Origin: Phycisphaerales bacterium
Lineage (GTDB): Bacteria; Planctomycetota; Phycisphaerae; Phycisphaerales; UBA1924
Assembly (NCBI GenBank): GCA_023382935.1
Contig: JAHDXL010000006.1
Span: 186,001 to 250,000, forward strand
Length of the DNA stretch: 64,000 nucleotides
Direction of reading: 5' to 3'
Each line of letters begins with the position of its first letter. The first letter of the stretch is position 1. The notes below the pieces were generated by a model. That model had not been told where the DNA came from. It did not search any database and saw only the letters and a program-made list of their open reading frames with translations. Below, piece after piece: positions 44,874-56,944 of this stretch. A program made the translations under genes and the position numbers.

Positions 44874-46697
44874 ATGGATGATTTCTGGATCCTGGCGCGA
44901 CGGATGCTGCGATACCGCGGACTGCTGGCCTGCGCGCTGGTGGCCGCGGTCGTGTCGGCCGGCGGGCTTGGGGCGGGCATCGTCGGTGTCGGCCCCATCC
45001 TCCAGATCGTGCTGCAGGAGGGCAGATCACTTCCGCAGATCGTTTCCCAACTCAATCAGCACGCCCTGGTGGACGGGCGGATCCCACAGGCCTGGATCGA
45101 TGCGCTGCCCGCCGGCAAGTTTACCGCCGTACTCTGGATCGTGCTGGCCCTGGGCGTCCTGACGCTGGTTGGGGCGACGGCCAACTTCTTTCACGCCTAC
45201 TTCTCCATGACGATCGTGGAGCGGACCATCGCGCGCCTGCGGCGCGAGTTGTTCGCCAAGGCCGTGCACCAGCCGCTGTGGGCGCTGGCCCGCGGTGGCT
45301 CTTCCGACGCGATCAGCCGAATAGTCAACGATCCGCAGTCACTCGGGCTTGGGTTCACGGCCCTGCTCTCCAAGGCCACGGCCCAGATGACCAAGGGCGC
45401 CGCCGCGCTGGTGGCGGCCTTTGTCATCGACTGGCGCCTCACGCTGGTCTCGCTGATCGTGGCCCCGCTCCTGTACACGGTGATCCGCAAACTGGGCAAG
45501 CGCGTGCGGCGCGCCGCCCGGGCGGCGCTGGTCAGCCAGGGCGAGTTGTACGGCGCGGCGGCCGAGGCGATCCAGGGCCTGCGCGTGGTCAAGGTGCACA
45601 CCAACGAGCGCGCCGAGTGCGGACGGTTTCACCGCATCAACAAGCGGGTGCTGGCCGAGTTGCTCCGCGTGCGCTATGCGCGATCGCTGGCCAGCCCGCT
45701 GGTGGAGGTGCTGGCGATCTTCTCGCTGGGGGCGCTGTGCCTCGTGGCCATCAAGGCGATCGAGGACGGGAAACTCGACCCGGCCGACTTCCTGCTGTCC
45801 ATCGGGGCGCTGGGCGTGGCTGGCGCCTCGCTCAAGCCGCTGACCGGGCTGGTCACCGACATCCAGCAGTCGGCCGGGGCGGCCGGCCGAATCCGGCAGA
45901 TGCTCGGCGTTCCGCCCGAGCAGGTGGACGCCAAGTCGCGCCCGCGGCTGGCGCGGCATCAGCGCTCGATCAGGTTCGAGAACGTGCGGATGCAGTACCC
46001 GAACACCGATCGCCCGGCCATCGACGGGGTGAGTTTGGCGATTCCGCACGGGCAGACGGTCGCCTTCGTCGGGCCCAACGGGTGCGGGAAGACCAGTCTG
46101 CTCTCGCTGGTGCCGCGGCTGTTCGAGCCGGGCGAGGGGCGCGTGCTGGTGGACGACGTGGATATCAGCACGGTGAACCTGCGCTCGCTGCGCCAGCAGA
46201 TCGGCGTGGTGACGCAGGAGACGGTGCTGTTCCGCCTGAGCGTGCGCGACAACATCGCCTACGGGGCCGGCGGGGTGAGCCAAGAGCAGATCATCGACGC
46301 GGCGCGCCGGGCGCACGCGCATGCGTTCATCACCGCGCTGCCGCGGGGTTATGACACGGTGCTGGGCGACCAGGGCTCGACGCTCTCGGGCGGGCAGCGG
46401 CAGCGCCTGGCCATCGCGCGGGCGATCCTGCGCCAGCCGGCCATCCTGATCCTCGACGAGGCGACCAGCATGATCGACGCCGAGAGCGAGTCGGCCATCG
46501 CGCAGGCCATCGCAGGTTTCTCGCGCGGGCGCACCTGCCTGATCGTGGCCCATCGCCTGAGCACGGTGGTCAGTGCCGATCGCATCGTGGTGATGGACGC
46601 CGGGCGCCTCGTCGATCAGGGCACGCACGCCGAGTTGACGGCCCGCTGCCCGCTCTACCAGCAACTGGTCCAGCGCCAGACGCCGGGGCTGGCCTGA
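44874..46697 (+). CDS. MsbA-like ABC exporter (fused permease and ATPase)
   Basis: 607 residues. A six-helix membrane domain (about 15-320) is followed by a nucleotide-binding domain: Walker A GPNGCGKTS at 400-408, Q-loop VVTQETVLF, signature LSGGQRQR at 504, Walker B ILILDEA at 524-530, H-loop IVAHRLS. Known: MsbA-type exporters flip lipid A or lipid-linked oligosaccharides. Placed at the end of the polysaccharide block, it could export a lipid-linked product; specificity is inferred only from context. Confidence 0.9.
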   Translation: MDDFWILARRMLRYRGLLACALVAAVVSAGGLGAGIVGVGPILQIVLQEGRSLPQIVSQLNQHALVDGRIPQAWIDALPAGKFTAVLWIVLALGVLTLVGATANFFHAYFSMTIVERTIARLRRELFAKAVHQPLWALARGGSSDAISRIVNDPQSLGLGFTALLSKATAQMTKGAAALVAAFVIDWRLTLVSLIVAPLLYTVIRKLGKRVRRAARAALVSQGELYGAAAEAIQGLRVVKVHTNERAECGRFHRINKRVLAELLRVRYARSLASPLVEVLAIFSLGALCLVAIKAIEDGKLDPADFLLSIGALGVAGASLKPLTGLVTDIQQSAGAAGRIRQMLGVPPEQVDAKSRPRLARHQRSIRFENVRMQYPNTDRPAIDGVSLAIPHGQTVAFVGPNGCGKTSLLSLVPRLFEPGEGRVLVDDVDISTVNLRSLRQQIGVVTQETVLFRLSVRDNIAYGAGGVSQEQIIDAARRAHAHAFITALPRGYDTVLGDQGSTLSGGQRQRLAIARAILRQPAILILDEATSMIDAESESAIAQAIAGFSRGRTCLIVAHRLSTVVSADRIVVMDAGRLVDQGTHAELTARCPLYQQLVQRQTPGLA

Positions 46698-47095
46698 GCA
46701 GGCCGGGGTCCGGGGGGCCGACCGGTCTGCGACGGCGGCGCGCCGGTGAGCGGGGGGAGCGAGCAGGGGCAAAGTGGGAGACCGGGGCCGTCAGCGGGAA
46801 GGCCCGGGCCGGGCTCGCCTCCGCGTGAGCGAACCTCTTCGGCGCTGGAGCCAAGGTCTTGGGAGCGCGAGGAATTGCTCTCGGCGCTCGAGCAAAGGTC
46901 TTCGGAGATCGAGAAAACCTCTTCGAAGATCGAGCAATTACACTCCGCACTCGAACTCCCCGCCCCGATCACACACGCACGATCGCGACTCTTCCCGTCA
47001 CGATCCAGGCCAATCCCCTCATGTTCTTGCAAGTTCGCGTTGTGTGAGGATGTGTCCGCGTTCCCCCGCCCCCGGATCCCCGCCCCCGGCCCCCC
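46698..47095. other. 398-nt gap between the ABC exporter and the Nudix gene
   Basis: Contains the six-unit 21-bp tandem repeat (separate entry). A plus-strand frame stays open across the gap and into the Nudix gene; it is probably not a real gene because it runs antisense to coding sequence. Nothing else recognised. Confidence 0.6.
46831..46956. repeat. Six tandem 21-bp units (heptad-sized minisatellite)
   Basis: Six exact 21-nt units with shared positions: GAACCTCTTCGGCGCTGGAGC at 46831, then at 46852, 46873, 46894, 46915 and 46936. Core features are TCTTCG or CTCGGC near the middle and a closing (G/C)GAGC or CGAAC. In the plus frame each unit encodes a seven-residue pattern ending S(A/E/K)(L/I)E (SALE, WERE, SALE, SEIE, SKIE, SALE), like a coiled-coil heptad. 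It lies in a non-coding gap. Confidence 0.85.
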
Positions 47096-47791
47096 TCACA
47101 GCGCCTCTAGCAACGCCCGCGACGGCTCGATCAGGTCCAGCGACCCCGGCACCCGCTCAACGCCCCGCAGCCGCTCCCAGCGAACCTGGTCATACTCCCA
47201 GTTGAGCCTGCCCGCGTCCGGCTCGGCCTCCAGGTGCACGGAGAACACCACGTCCACGCTGGGTGCCGCCGGGTCGAAGCACAGCGCCACCGGCACCGCG
47301 GCCGACGCATCGGCGTGCAGCCCGAGTTCCTCGCGCATCTCGCGCGACAGTTGCCGGCGCAGGTCATCCAGCGTGAGGTGCCGCACGCCGTCGGGCGGCG
47401 CGTCGACCCCGCCCGAGGGCGCCACCTCCCACCGCCCCGGATACAGCCGCGTGTCGGGCCCGCGCCGGGCCAGCAGCACGCGCCGGGCCTCGCCCTCGCC
47501 CCTCGTGAGCAGCCCGGTCACCCCCAGTTGCGTGGCGCCGGTGGCCACCTGCGGCTGCACGGCCAGGTGGCGGTACGGCACCACGCAGGCCCGGATGCTC
47601 GCCTGGCTCTGGTCATGATCGAGGTACGCCAACGTGCGCCCGTTGAACAGCCGCGCGTTGCCTTCGCACAGCGCCTGCCAGCGCCGCTCGGCGGCCTGTT
47701 CCACGTCTTCCGGCAGCGGCGCCGCCTCGACGATCTGCACGCGCAGCCTTTCGCCGCAGCCCCCCAGCCGGATGACGCGGTTGGCGCTCAC
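47096..47791 (-). CDS. Nudix-type hydrolase domain protein
   Basis: 231 residues from a GTG that overlaps the M28 peptidase stop by 4 nt (GTGA). The C-terminal ~140 residues carry a Nudix-like fold: LYPGRWEVAPSGGVD, then LRRQLSREMREELGLHADA, which contains the REMREELGL helix of the Nudix box (REUxEExGU). The spacing before it is longer than canonical. N-terminal ~85 residues are unassigned. Substrate unknown. Coupled in translation to the upstream peptidase. Confidence 0.78.
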   Translation of the reverse strand: MSANRVIRLGGCGERLRVQIVEAAPLPEDVEQAAERRWQALCEGNARLFNGRTLAYLDHDQSQASIRACVVPYRHLAVQPQVATGATQLGVTGLLTRGEGEARRVLLARRGPDTRLYPGRWEVAPSGGVDAPPDGVRHLTLDDLRRQLSREMREELGLHADASAAVPVALCFDPAAPSVDVVFSVHLEAEPDAGRLNWEYDQVRWERLRGVERVPGSLDLIEPSRALLEAL

Positions 47792-49764
47792 TCCTTCTCC
47801 CTGACCGCTTCCAGCGTGATCTGCCCGCGGTGCGTCTGCCCGGCGCGCGTGAACTCGATGGGCACCACGTCGCCGGGCCTGCTGTCGAGCAGCAGGGGCA
47901 TCCAGTCGTCCGGGCCGGTGACCGGCGTGCCGTTCCACGAGGTGATGCGGTCGCCCGGCTGCAGCCCGGCCGCCGCGGCCGGCGAGCCGTCCACCACGCG
48001 GCTGATCAGCATGCCCCGGCTGGAAGAACCGGCGCTGGGCACCAGGCCCGAACGCACCTTCGCCCGCTGGTCCCTAGTCTGGTCGCGTGCCTGCCCGCGC
48101 GTGCGCCCGGTCCAGGCCGGCCGATCGGCCGCGGTCGCGGCGTCGAAGGCGATGTCGGCCACCAGTTGGGCCACGCGCGACCCGCCCTCCGCGTCGATTA
48201 GGTCGGGCGTGTCGTACGGCGTGTGATACGCCTCGTGCAGCCCGGTGCAGAAGAACAGCGACGGCACGCCCTTGTCGAGAAAGGAGGCCTGGTCCGATCG
48301 GTCCAGGCCGATCGACTCCAGCGGGCGCGCCTCCAGGCCCGACTCGATGACGCGCTGCTCGATCAGCCGGGCCAGTCCCTCGCCCGATTCGACGCCGCCG
48401 ATCTCCAGGCCGGAGGCGGCGACGCACCCGATCATGTCCATGTTAAGCATCAGCGCGTGCTGCCCGATCGGCGCGACGGGGTGCTCGACGTAGTGGATCG
48501 AGCCCCTGCGGCCCATCTCCTCGGCCGTGAAGGCTAGGAAGAGAATCGACCGCGCCGGCTGGTCGGCGGGCAGATGGTCATAGCGGCTGGAGAGCAGTTC
48601 GGCGCACAGCAGCAGCCCGGCCACGCCCGAGGCGTTGTCGTCGGCCCCGGGGTGAATCTGGCCCTCTTGGCGTTCCCCCGCCGTGCCGGGCCCGGACTCA
48701 CCGGCTTGGCGCCGGCCGAGATGGTCGTAGTGGGCGCCGATGACGATGAACTCGCCGGCCAGCGCGCCGCGGCCGGGCAACACCGCGCCCACGTTGTCCG
48801 ACGTGAGCGTGCGTGCCTGGACCGACGTCTGCACCACCGTGGTCACGCCTTCGAGATTCGCCACCACGCCCTGCCGGTTGGCCAGGCGAAAGAACTCGTG
48901 CAGCCCGCGGCCCTGCGCGTCGCCGGCGCGCAGCACCGTGTCGGCGATCGGGCCGGGCAGGTGCACCACCGGGACTTCAAACGGCTCGATCTGCTCGCGC
49001 ACCGGGTCGGGCGACGGGCTTGCCAGTTCATCCAGGTCGGGCGGGGTGATGACCAGCACGGCCCGGGCGCCGCGCCGCGTCACCGCGTTGATCTTTCGGT
49101 GCAGCGGGGCCGCAAAACTCCAGCCGCGATCGGCCCACAGGCTGCGCCCCAGTTCGTCCATCGGCTCGTGGCTGAACATCAGCACCGCCCGCCCGCTGAA
49201 GTCCTCGGCCCCCGCAAAGCCCAGGTAGTTGCCCCCCCCGGTCACGATCGCATAGCCCGCAAAGGTGCATGGCCCCGAGAAGGCGGCGCTGCCGCTGGTG
49301 GCCGACACCACCGCGTCGGGCACCACCAGCACCTGCCCCGTCGGCAGGGCAAAGGACACGTGCGACTGCAGCGCGTCCACCTGCTGGCCGACCACCAGCA
49401 CCTGCCGGTAGGGCGAGCGGGGCACGAGCCCCTCGACCGGCGCCGCGTGCTCAAACGCCGGCTCGAGGCCCAGCGCCAGCAGGGCGTCCTCGATGGAGTC
49501 GGCCGCCTCGTCGATGCCCGCCGTGCCGGGCGCCCGGCCCTGGCGCTGCGGGTCGGCCAGCCAGTTCACGTGACGCTGGAAGGTCGTCGCCAGTTCGGCC
49601 ACCACGGCGGCCTGCTGCGCGGCCCGCTCCTGCTCGACCAGGCGCCGTTCAAGGCGCGCCGCGCGCAGATCGTCCGTCTCCGGCTGGGACGGTCGGGCCA
49701 GCACTCCCGGCACCCATCCGTTCAACAGCAGCGACGCGAGAACCCACCCCTGCGTGCGTCTCAT
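47788..49764 (-). CDS. Secreted M28-family aminopeptidase with PA and PDZ domains
   Basis: 658 residues from the ATG at 49764. Signal peptide [26 protein letters not shown]-like insert (about 150-290) precedes the M28 zinc peptidase domain: [11 protein letters not shown] (H-x-D ligands), [42 protein letters not shown], and [18 protein letters not shown] with HTPYDTPD. The last ~85 residues form a PDZ domain ([35 protein letters not shown]). Known: M28 enzymes are di-zinc aminopeptidases. It starts 90 nt from the divergent gcvP. Confidence 0.92.
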   Translation of the reverse strand: MRRTQGWVLASLLLNGWVPGVLARPSQPETDDLRAARLERRLVEQERAAQQAAVVAELATTFQRHVNWLADPQRQGRAPGTAGIDEAADSIEDALLALGLEPAFEHAAPVEGLVPRSPYRQVLVVGQQVDALQSHVSFALPTGQVLVVPDAVVSATSGSAAFSGPCTFAGYAIVTGGGNYLGFAGAEDFSGRAVLMFSHEPMDELGRSLWADRGWSFAAPLHRKINAVTRRGARAVLVITPPDLDELASPSPDPVREQIEPFEVPVVHLPGPIADTVLRAGDAQGRGLHEFFRLANRQGVVANLEGVTTVVQTSVQARTLTSDNVGAVLPGRGALAGEFIVIGAHYDHLGRRQAGESGPGTAGERQEGQIHPGADDNASGVAGLLLCAELLSSRYDHLPADQPARSILFLAFTAEEMGRRGSIHYVEHPVAPIGQHALMLNMDMIGCVAASGLEIGGVESGEGLARLIEQRVIESGLEARPLESIGLDRSDQASFLDKGVPSLFFCTGLHEAYHTPYDTPDLIDAEGGSRVAQLVADIAFDAATAADRPAWTGRTRGQARDQTRDQRAKVRSGLVPSAGSSSRGMLISRVVDGSPAAAAGLQPGDRITSWNGTPVTGPDDWMPLLLDSRPGDVVPIEFTRAGQTHRGQITLEAVREKE

Positions 49765-49791
49765 GCGTGCAGTGTACCTGCGATCTGCCGG

Positions 49792-49824
49792 GGTCCGGAG
49801 TCTCCTAGAGTTCTCTTCCGGACC
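49792..49824. promoter_or_regulatory. Inverted repeat in the gcvP leader
   Basis: GGTCCGGA (49792-49799) pairs with TCCGGACC (49817-49824) across 17 nt, ending 30 nt before the gcvP ATG. It could be an mRNA hairpin or an operator. It does not look like a glycine riboswitch, since the required conserved aptamer elements are absent. Confidence 0.35.
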
Positions 49825-49854
49825 GGACAGGCCGGGGTACAGGACCAGTTGCGC

Positions 49855-52755
<2,901 letters not shown>

Positions 52756-52917
52756 ACCTCGTGCCGACGACCCTGTCCTCAGGGTTGCTGGTGGCCGTTC
52801 CGACCGTGATCCGGCTCCGGCTGCCTCCGAGGCCGAGGCCAGCGCGTGTCCTCCGCGGCGGCGCTCCTTCGCGGGCGCGCGGGGCCCTGATTCCATCCCG
52901 GTCCCAACGCCCTGACT

Positions 52918-54369
52918 TCACGGACACCCGGCAGCGAAGGCCGTCAGGAATGCCTGCACGTCGAAGAAGTTGAACGCGCCGTCGCTATTCAGGTCAGCCT
53001 CGGTCGAGTTTCCGGCAAAGGCCGCCAGAAACGCCTGCACGTCAAAGAAGTCGAGCGTCCCGAATGGCGCCGCCAAGTCGGCCTGGTTGCAGTTCCGCCC
53101 GGCAAAGTCAAAGTAGTTGATGTTGAACGCCTGGCCCGAACTCGACCGGTTGGCCAGGCGCAGCACGTGCACGCCCGCCGGCAGGTCGGCCGTGCCGGTG
53201 ATGGTGGTCCAATTCTGCCATCCGCCCGTGACCGGGACCGTCAGCGTGCCGCTGACCGGAACGCCGCCGATCTCGAGGCGAATCGTCCCGCCGGTGGCGT
53301 TGGACGCCACGCGCACCGCGACGTCATGCGTCCCCGCGTGGGCCACGTTGACCGTGTATTCCAGCCACTCGCCCTGGCACAGCCACCCGACGTTGTACCC
53401 GCCCTCGGAGCACGGCTGGATGTCCACGTCCACGTCGGTTCGATACGACCCGCCGTTGTTGCCCGCGTCGCAGTCGTGATAGGCCTCGCCCGGATAACCC
53501 AGGTCAAAGTCCTCCGCCTCGACGCGCCCCGGGATTGCCGCGGGCTGGCCTGTGAAGGGCTGCTGCTCGATGCGATACACGCGCACCCAGTCCACCTGCA
53601 GATCGGCCGGGAACACCGTCGAGGAGTTCGGACTGCCCGGCCAGTTGCCGCCCACCGCCAGGTTCAGCAACAGGTGGAATGGCGTGTCAAATGGGGCGCG
53701 CGGATTCGTCGGCGCGGCCGTCGAATACCATGTCGCGCTGGTCACCGAGTGATACTGCTGTCCGTCCACGAACCACCGAATGGCATCCGGTGTCCACTCG
53801 GCCGCGTAGACGTGAAAGTCCTGCGAGTAGTCCGTGCCCGTGCGTGAACCCCCGTTTTGCACGTTGTTGGGCCAGTTGCCCCCGTAGTGAATCGTGCCGT
53901 GCGCGCTGGTCGCCTGGTTGACGGTCTCGATGATGTCGATCTCGCCGCTGGCCGCCCAGCCGCCATAGGGCGAGTTGGTCGGCAACATCCAGAACGCCGC
54001 CCACAGTCCCTGCCCCTTGGGCACCTTGATGCGGGCCTCGGCGCGACCGTAGCGGAACTCGAACGCGCCCTGCGTGCGCAGGCGCGCCGACGAGTAGTTG
54101 TAGCCGCCGATCGGCAGGTCGCGCGCCACGATGTGCAGCACCCCGTTCTGCACGTACGAGTTGTATGTGTACGGCGTGTAGTACTGCAACTCGTTGTTGC
54201 CCCAGCCGGCCGGCAGCCCATACGCCGTGCCGTCGCCGACCTGGTGCTGCCACACCTGCGTGTTGATGACCTCGCCGTCGAACTCGTCCGCGAAGACCAG
54301 CGCATACTGCGCCAGCGCCGGCGCAGCGCTGGCGAGCAACAGCGTGATGGCAAGTCGCTTCCAGTGCAT
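52918..54369 (-). CDS. Secreted GH16 endo-beta-glucanase-like enzyme with CBM6-like module and GC-type dockerin
   Basis: 483 residues. Signal peptide MHWKRLAITLLLASAAPALAQ. GH16 domain ~22-270 with NNELQYYT, FEFRYGRAEARIK, FWMLP and the catalytic ASGEIDIIE: E143 nucleophile, D145, E148 acid/base. A CBM6-like module follows (RVEAEDFD, GYNVGWLCQGEWLEYTVNV, IRLEIGG). The tail holds two dockerin units (LDFFDVQAFLAA, FNFFDVQAFLTA) and AAGCP. Known: GH16 enzymes of this type cut beta-1,3-glucan or mixed-linkage glucan such as laminarin. It probably lies in one transcript with the GH2/GH5-like lipoprotein gene upstream (16-nt gap). Confidence 0.9.
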   Translation of the reverse strand: MHWKRLAITLLLASAAPALAQYALVFADEFDGEVINTQVWQHQVGDGTAYGLPAGWGNNELQYYTPYTYNSYVQNGVLHIVARDLPIGGYNYSSARLRTQGAFEFRYGRAEARIKVPKGQGLWAAFWMLPTNSPYGGWAASGEIDIIETVNQATSAHGTIHYGGNWPNNVQNGGSRTGTDYSQDFHVYAAEWTPDAIRWFVDGQQYHSVTSATWYSTAAPTNPRAPFDTPFHLLLNLAVGGNWPGSPNSSTVFPADLQVDWVRVYRIEQQPFTGQPAAIPGRVEAEDFDLGYPGEAYHDCDAGNNGGSYRTDVDVDIQPCSEGGYNVGWLCQGEWLEYTVNVAHAGTHDVAVRVASNATGGTIRLEIGGVPVSGTLTVPVTGGWQNWTTITGTADLPAGVHVLRLANRSSSGQAFNINYFDFAGRNCNQADLAAPFGTLDFFDVQAFLAAFAGNSTEADLNSDGAFNFFDVQAFLTAFAAGCP

Positions 54370-54385
54370 GAAGTTCCCCTGTTGC

Positions 54386-55810
54386 TCACTCTACTTCACC
54401 GGCCTGGACCAGGAAAGGGATGTTTGCTGTTCCCGCCCCGCCCCGGCCATCAAACACCGTCACATACAGCCGATACGCTCCGGGCCAGTCCGGCGCCCGC
54501 ACAACGGCCCGCTCCAGCCCCGATTCCACGATCGCCCCGGGAATATCGGGCGTGCCGCGCTCCGCGTCCCCGCCGCTCCTGCGGTCGGTCGATTCGGGTC
54601 GAACCACCCACGTCACCCGCAGCGGCTCTCCCTCGGGATCGCCTGGCTTGCAGGTGGAGACGAACGTCTGCCCCGGCTCGAACACCGGGCCTGAGCCGAG
54701 CGCCAGGTTGCCGACTTCGGGCGCGCGATCCGTCGGCGGCTTGCCCGTCCACAGTTCCTGCATCACGTCCACCGCCGCGGTGCGCTCGCCGCTCTCAAGA
54801 AACATCCCGAACCAGGTCGGCGTCGTCTCCTGCTTGTGCCCCCACAGGAACGCGTACGACCCCAGGCAGCGCCCCGGCATTTCGGCCAGTACACCCTCGG
54901 CCTGCGCCCGCCGGTACATCTCGGCCTTCTCCGAGCTCGAAGGCTCAAAGGGCGCGCCCCAGGGCGTGTGCCCGCCCTCCCAGTGTCCAATCGGCCCGAA
55001 CTCGGTGATGACGTAAGGCCCCGTCCAGCCTTGCGCCGTCAAACGCCGCGGCAGCGACGGCGCGCCGCCGTAGGAGTTGATTCCAAGAACGTCGATGCTG
55101 GGGCAGGCTTCCCGCACACGCCTGGCCTTGTCTTGCCCGATTTCCGCCACGACCGCCATCGTCGGGTGGTGAGGGTCGAGTTCCTTGGTCAGAGCCGCCG
55201 CTTCTTCGATGGCGCGCAGCGCCTTGTCGAGATCCCCCGCCAGTTCAACCTCGTTGCCCAGCGCCCACATCAGCACCGCCGGATGATCTCGATACTTGAG
55301 AACGCAGGCCCGCACCTTGTCCAGTTGCTTCCGGCGCACTTCGGGGTCGTCATAGTCGAAGCCGTGGCGCTCGTGCTCGAGCCAGATGCCCACCGTGACC
55401 GAGATCCCGTGCCGGTGGGCTTCGTCGAGCAGGTCGTCGATGTCGATCGCGTCCCAAGTGCGGATGGAGTTCCCGCCGACGCTGGCCAACACCTCCAGCC
55501 GTCCGCGGCCGGCGGCCCCGCGAATCACGTACGGCGAGTCATCGCGGAGCAGTTCCCAGCGCCCGGGCTCTCCAGCCAGACGGACGCTCGAGCCGGGGTA
55601 ACGGGTACAGGCCCCCAACAGAAGGACCGTGCCCAGTGTGCCGGGCCCAAACCCGACCCGCACCGCCCGATAAGCCCATCCGACGACGTGCTGAAACAGT
55701 TTCGGTCCCAGTCGGATTGAATCATCGCAGTGCCCGGGAATGGCGGCCGAGCCGTCGCCAAGGCGGGAAACCAAAGTCAGACGGGCATTTCGGCGGATAA
55801 GTTTGTGCAT
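54386..55810 (-). CDS. Glycoside hydrolase with TIM barrel (GH2/GH5-like), probable lipoprotein
   Basis: 474 residues from the ATG at 55810. TIM-barrel landmarks: [37 protein letters not shown] with probable acid/base E187, [11 protein letters not shown], and [11 protein letters not shown] with probable nucleophile E270. Near the start is [15 protein letters not shown], a lipobox. A GTG at 55663 would place this lipobox close to the N-terminus and is a better start for a lipoprotein; the ATG is kept because it is the longest choice not overlapping the divergent pseudopilin gene. Acts outside or in the periplasm on oligosaccharides, perhaps exo-type. It precedes GH16 on the same strand. Confidence 0.78.
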   Translation of the reverse strand: MHKLIRRNARLTLVSRLGDGSAAIPGHCDDSIRLGPKLFQHVVGWAYRAVRVGFGPGTLGTVLLLGACTRYPGSSVRLAGEPGRWELLRDDSPYVIRGAAGRGRLEVLASVGGNSIRTWDAIDIDDLLDEAHRHGISVTVGIWLEHERHGFDYDDPEVRRKQLDKVRACVLKYRDHPAVLMWALGNEVELAGDLDKALRAIEEAAALTKELDPHHPTMAVVAEIGQDKARRVREACPSIDVLGINSYGGAPSLPRRLTAQGWTGPYVITEFGPIGHWEGGHTPWGAPFEPSSSEKAEMYRRAQAEGVLAEMPGRCLGSYAFLWGHKQETTPTWFGMFLESGERTAAVDVMQELWTGKPPTDRAPEVGNLALGSGPVFEPGQTFVSTCKPGDPEGEPLRVTWVVRPESTDRRSGGDAERGTPDIPGAIVESGLERAVVRAPDWPGAYRLYVTVFDGRGGAGTANIPFLVQAGEVE

Positions 55811-55916
55811 ACCGGGTTTCCTGGGGGGTTGCATTCCGCGCCCCAATCGGAGAGAATACCGTAACTGTACCGGCACGCCAAGGCGCTCGCCCCACATTGC
55901 CGGCGGAGGCACGAAC

Positions 55917-56906
55917 ATGGAAACCAGACCGAACACCCGCAGCGCACGCCTTTCCCGAGGCTTCACGCTCATCGAGTTGCTGGTGGTCATCGCGATCATC
56001 GCCCTCCTGATCGGCATCCTCCTGCCCGCCCTGAGCCGCGCCCGCGACGCCGGTCGAGATGTGGTGTGCAAGTCCAACGTGAAGCAACTTTCCCTCGCGG
56101 CCCTGGTCTACTCCAACGATTTCCAGGACGCCTTCCCCACCATCCTCGCCGGCTCGGTGGTCATCGACCCCGAGAATGGCAAGCGCAATCTCCTGTGGTA
56201 CGACGTCAACCGCATCGGGCGCTACCTCCCGCAGGAAGACTTCTCCAACCTCGCCTGGAACAACCAGGAGAATCAGACCGTCGGCGGGGGGGTGGTGTCC
56301 TGTCCCAATCACCCGCAGGCCGGTCGCTCATTCACCATGAACTACTGGGCCGCGTCCGCCGCCGAGTATGAGCCCGACTGGACCACCGGCAAACTGCGTC
56401 TGTTCAAGCCAGGGCAGTACGCGGCCAACACCGCGACCTACCGCAAGGGCCGCGCATTCAACAACACCGTGGACGAGTCCTTCAAGATGATGCTCTTCGC
56501 CGAGGGGTGGGGTCTGTGGCGCAGCCAGGTCACCACGCTCAGCGGCGAGACCAACTACTTCACCAACGGGAGCATCGGTTCGACCGACCTGCCGGGGCAG
56601 CGTTTTGGCGGCGGCACCGGACTTCCGTCGGCGCGCTTCAACATCGGCAACTGGCAGGCCGGCACGCGCCCGCCCGAGTTTGAAAGCACCGGCTCGCCTA
56701 CCTCGTACCTGCCGTACTACCGGCATCCGAAGCGCCAGAGCAGCACGCACGCCATCCAGGGCGCGGCCAACATCGGGTTTGTGGACGGGCACGTCGCCCA
56801 GTTTTCCCCCGATCAACTCATCAAGAACATTACCACCGGGCAGAGCAGTTTCGAGGTAATGTGGTCGCCGATGGATCGCGAGTTGGAAGACCACCTCAAC
56901 CCGTGA
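55917..56906 (+). CDS. DUF1559-type pseudopilin
   Basis: 329 residues; GGCGGAGGC precedes the ATG. A canonical prepilin signal is present: [22 protein letters not shown] (shown in parts: GFTLIELL), with cleavage after G15 and Glu at +5. Next is the [19 protein letters not shown] helix. The C-terminal [17 protein letters not shown] is close to the H-x9-DG motif of this family (spaced by 11 residues here). Known: DUF1559 proteins are greatly expanded in planctomycetes and are thought to assemble pilus-like or secretion structures. It heads a five-gene sugar-uptake operon and is divergent from two glycoside hydrolases. Confidence 0.88.
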   Translation: METRPNTRSARLSRGFTLIELLVVIAIIALLIGILLPALSRARDAGRDVVCKSNVKQLSLAALVYSNDFQDAFPTILAGSVVIDPENGKRNLLWYDVNRIGRYLPQEDFSNLAWNNQENQTVGGGVVSCPNHPQAGRSFTMNYWAASAAEYEPDWTTGKLRLFKPGQYAANTATYRKGRAFNNTVDESFKMMLFAEGWGLWRSQVTTLSGETNYFTNGSIGSTDLPGQRFGGGTGLPSARFNIGNWQAGTRPPEFESTGSPTSYLPYYRHPKRQSSTHAIQGAANIGFVDGHVAQFSPDQLIKNITTGQSSFEVMWSPMDRELEDHLNP

Positions 56907-56944
56907 TTCTCCAGGTCGGCCTGCGGAAAGGACAGGGCGCTCCC

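Noticed and set aside
46746-47618. 290-codon plus-strand frame through the 21-bp repeat and across the Nudix gene
   Set aside because: More than half is antisense to a gene with a recognised domain. Only the repeat portion looks protein-like, and that follows from the 21-nt period.
48574-49854. 427-codon in-frame extension upstream of gcvP
   Set aside because: Antisense to the M28 peptidase gene; the gcvP family begins at the FAPRHLGP region soon after 49855.
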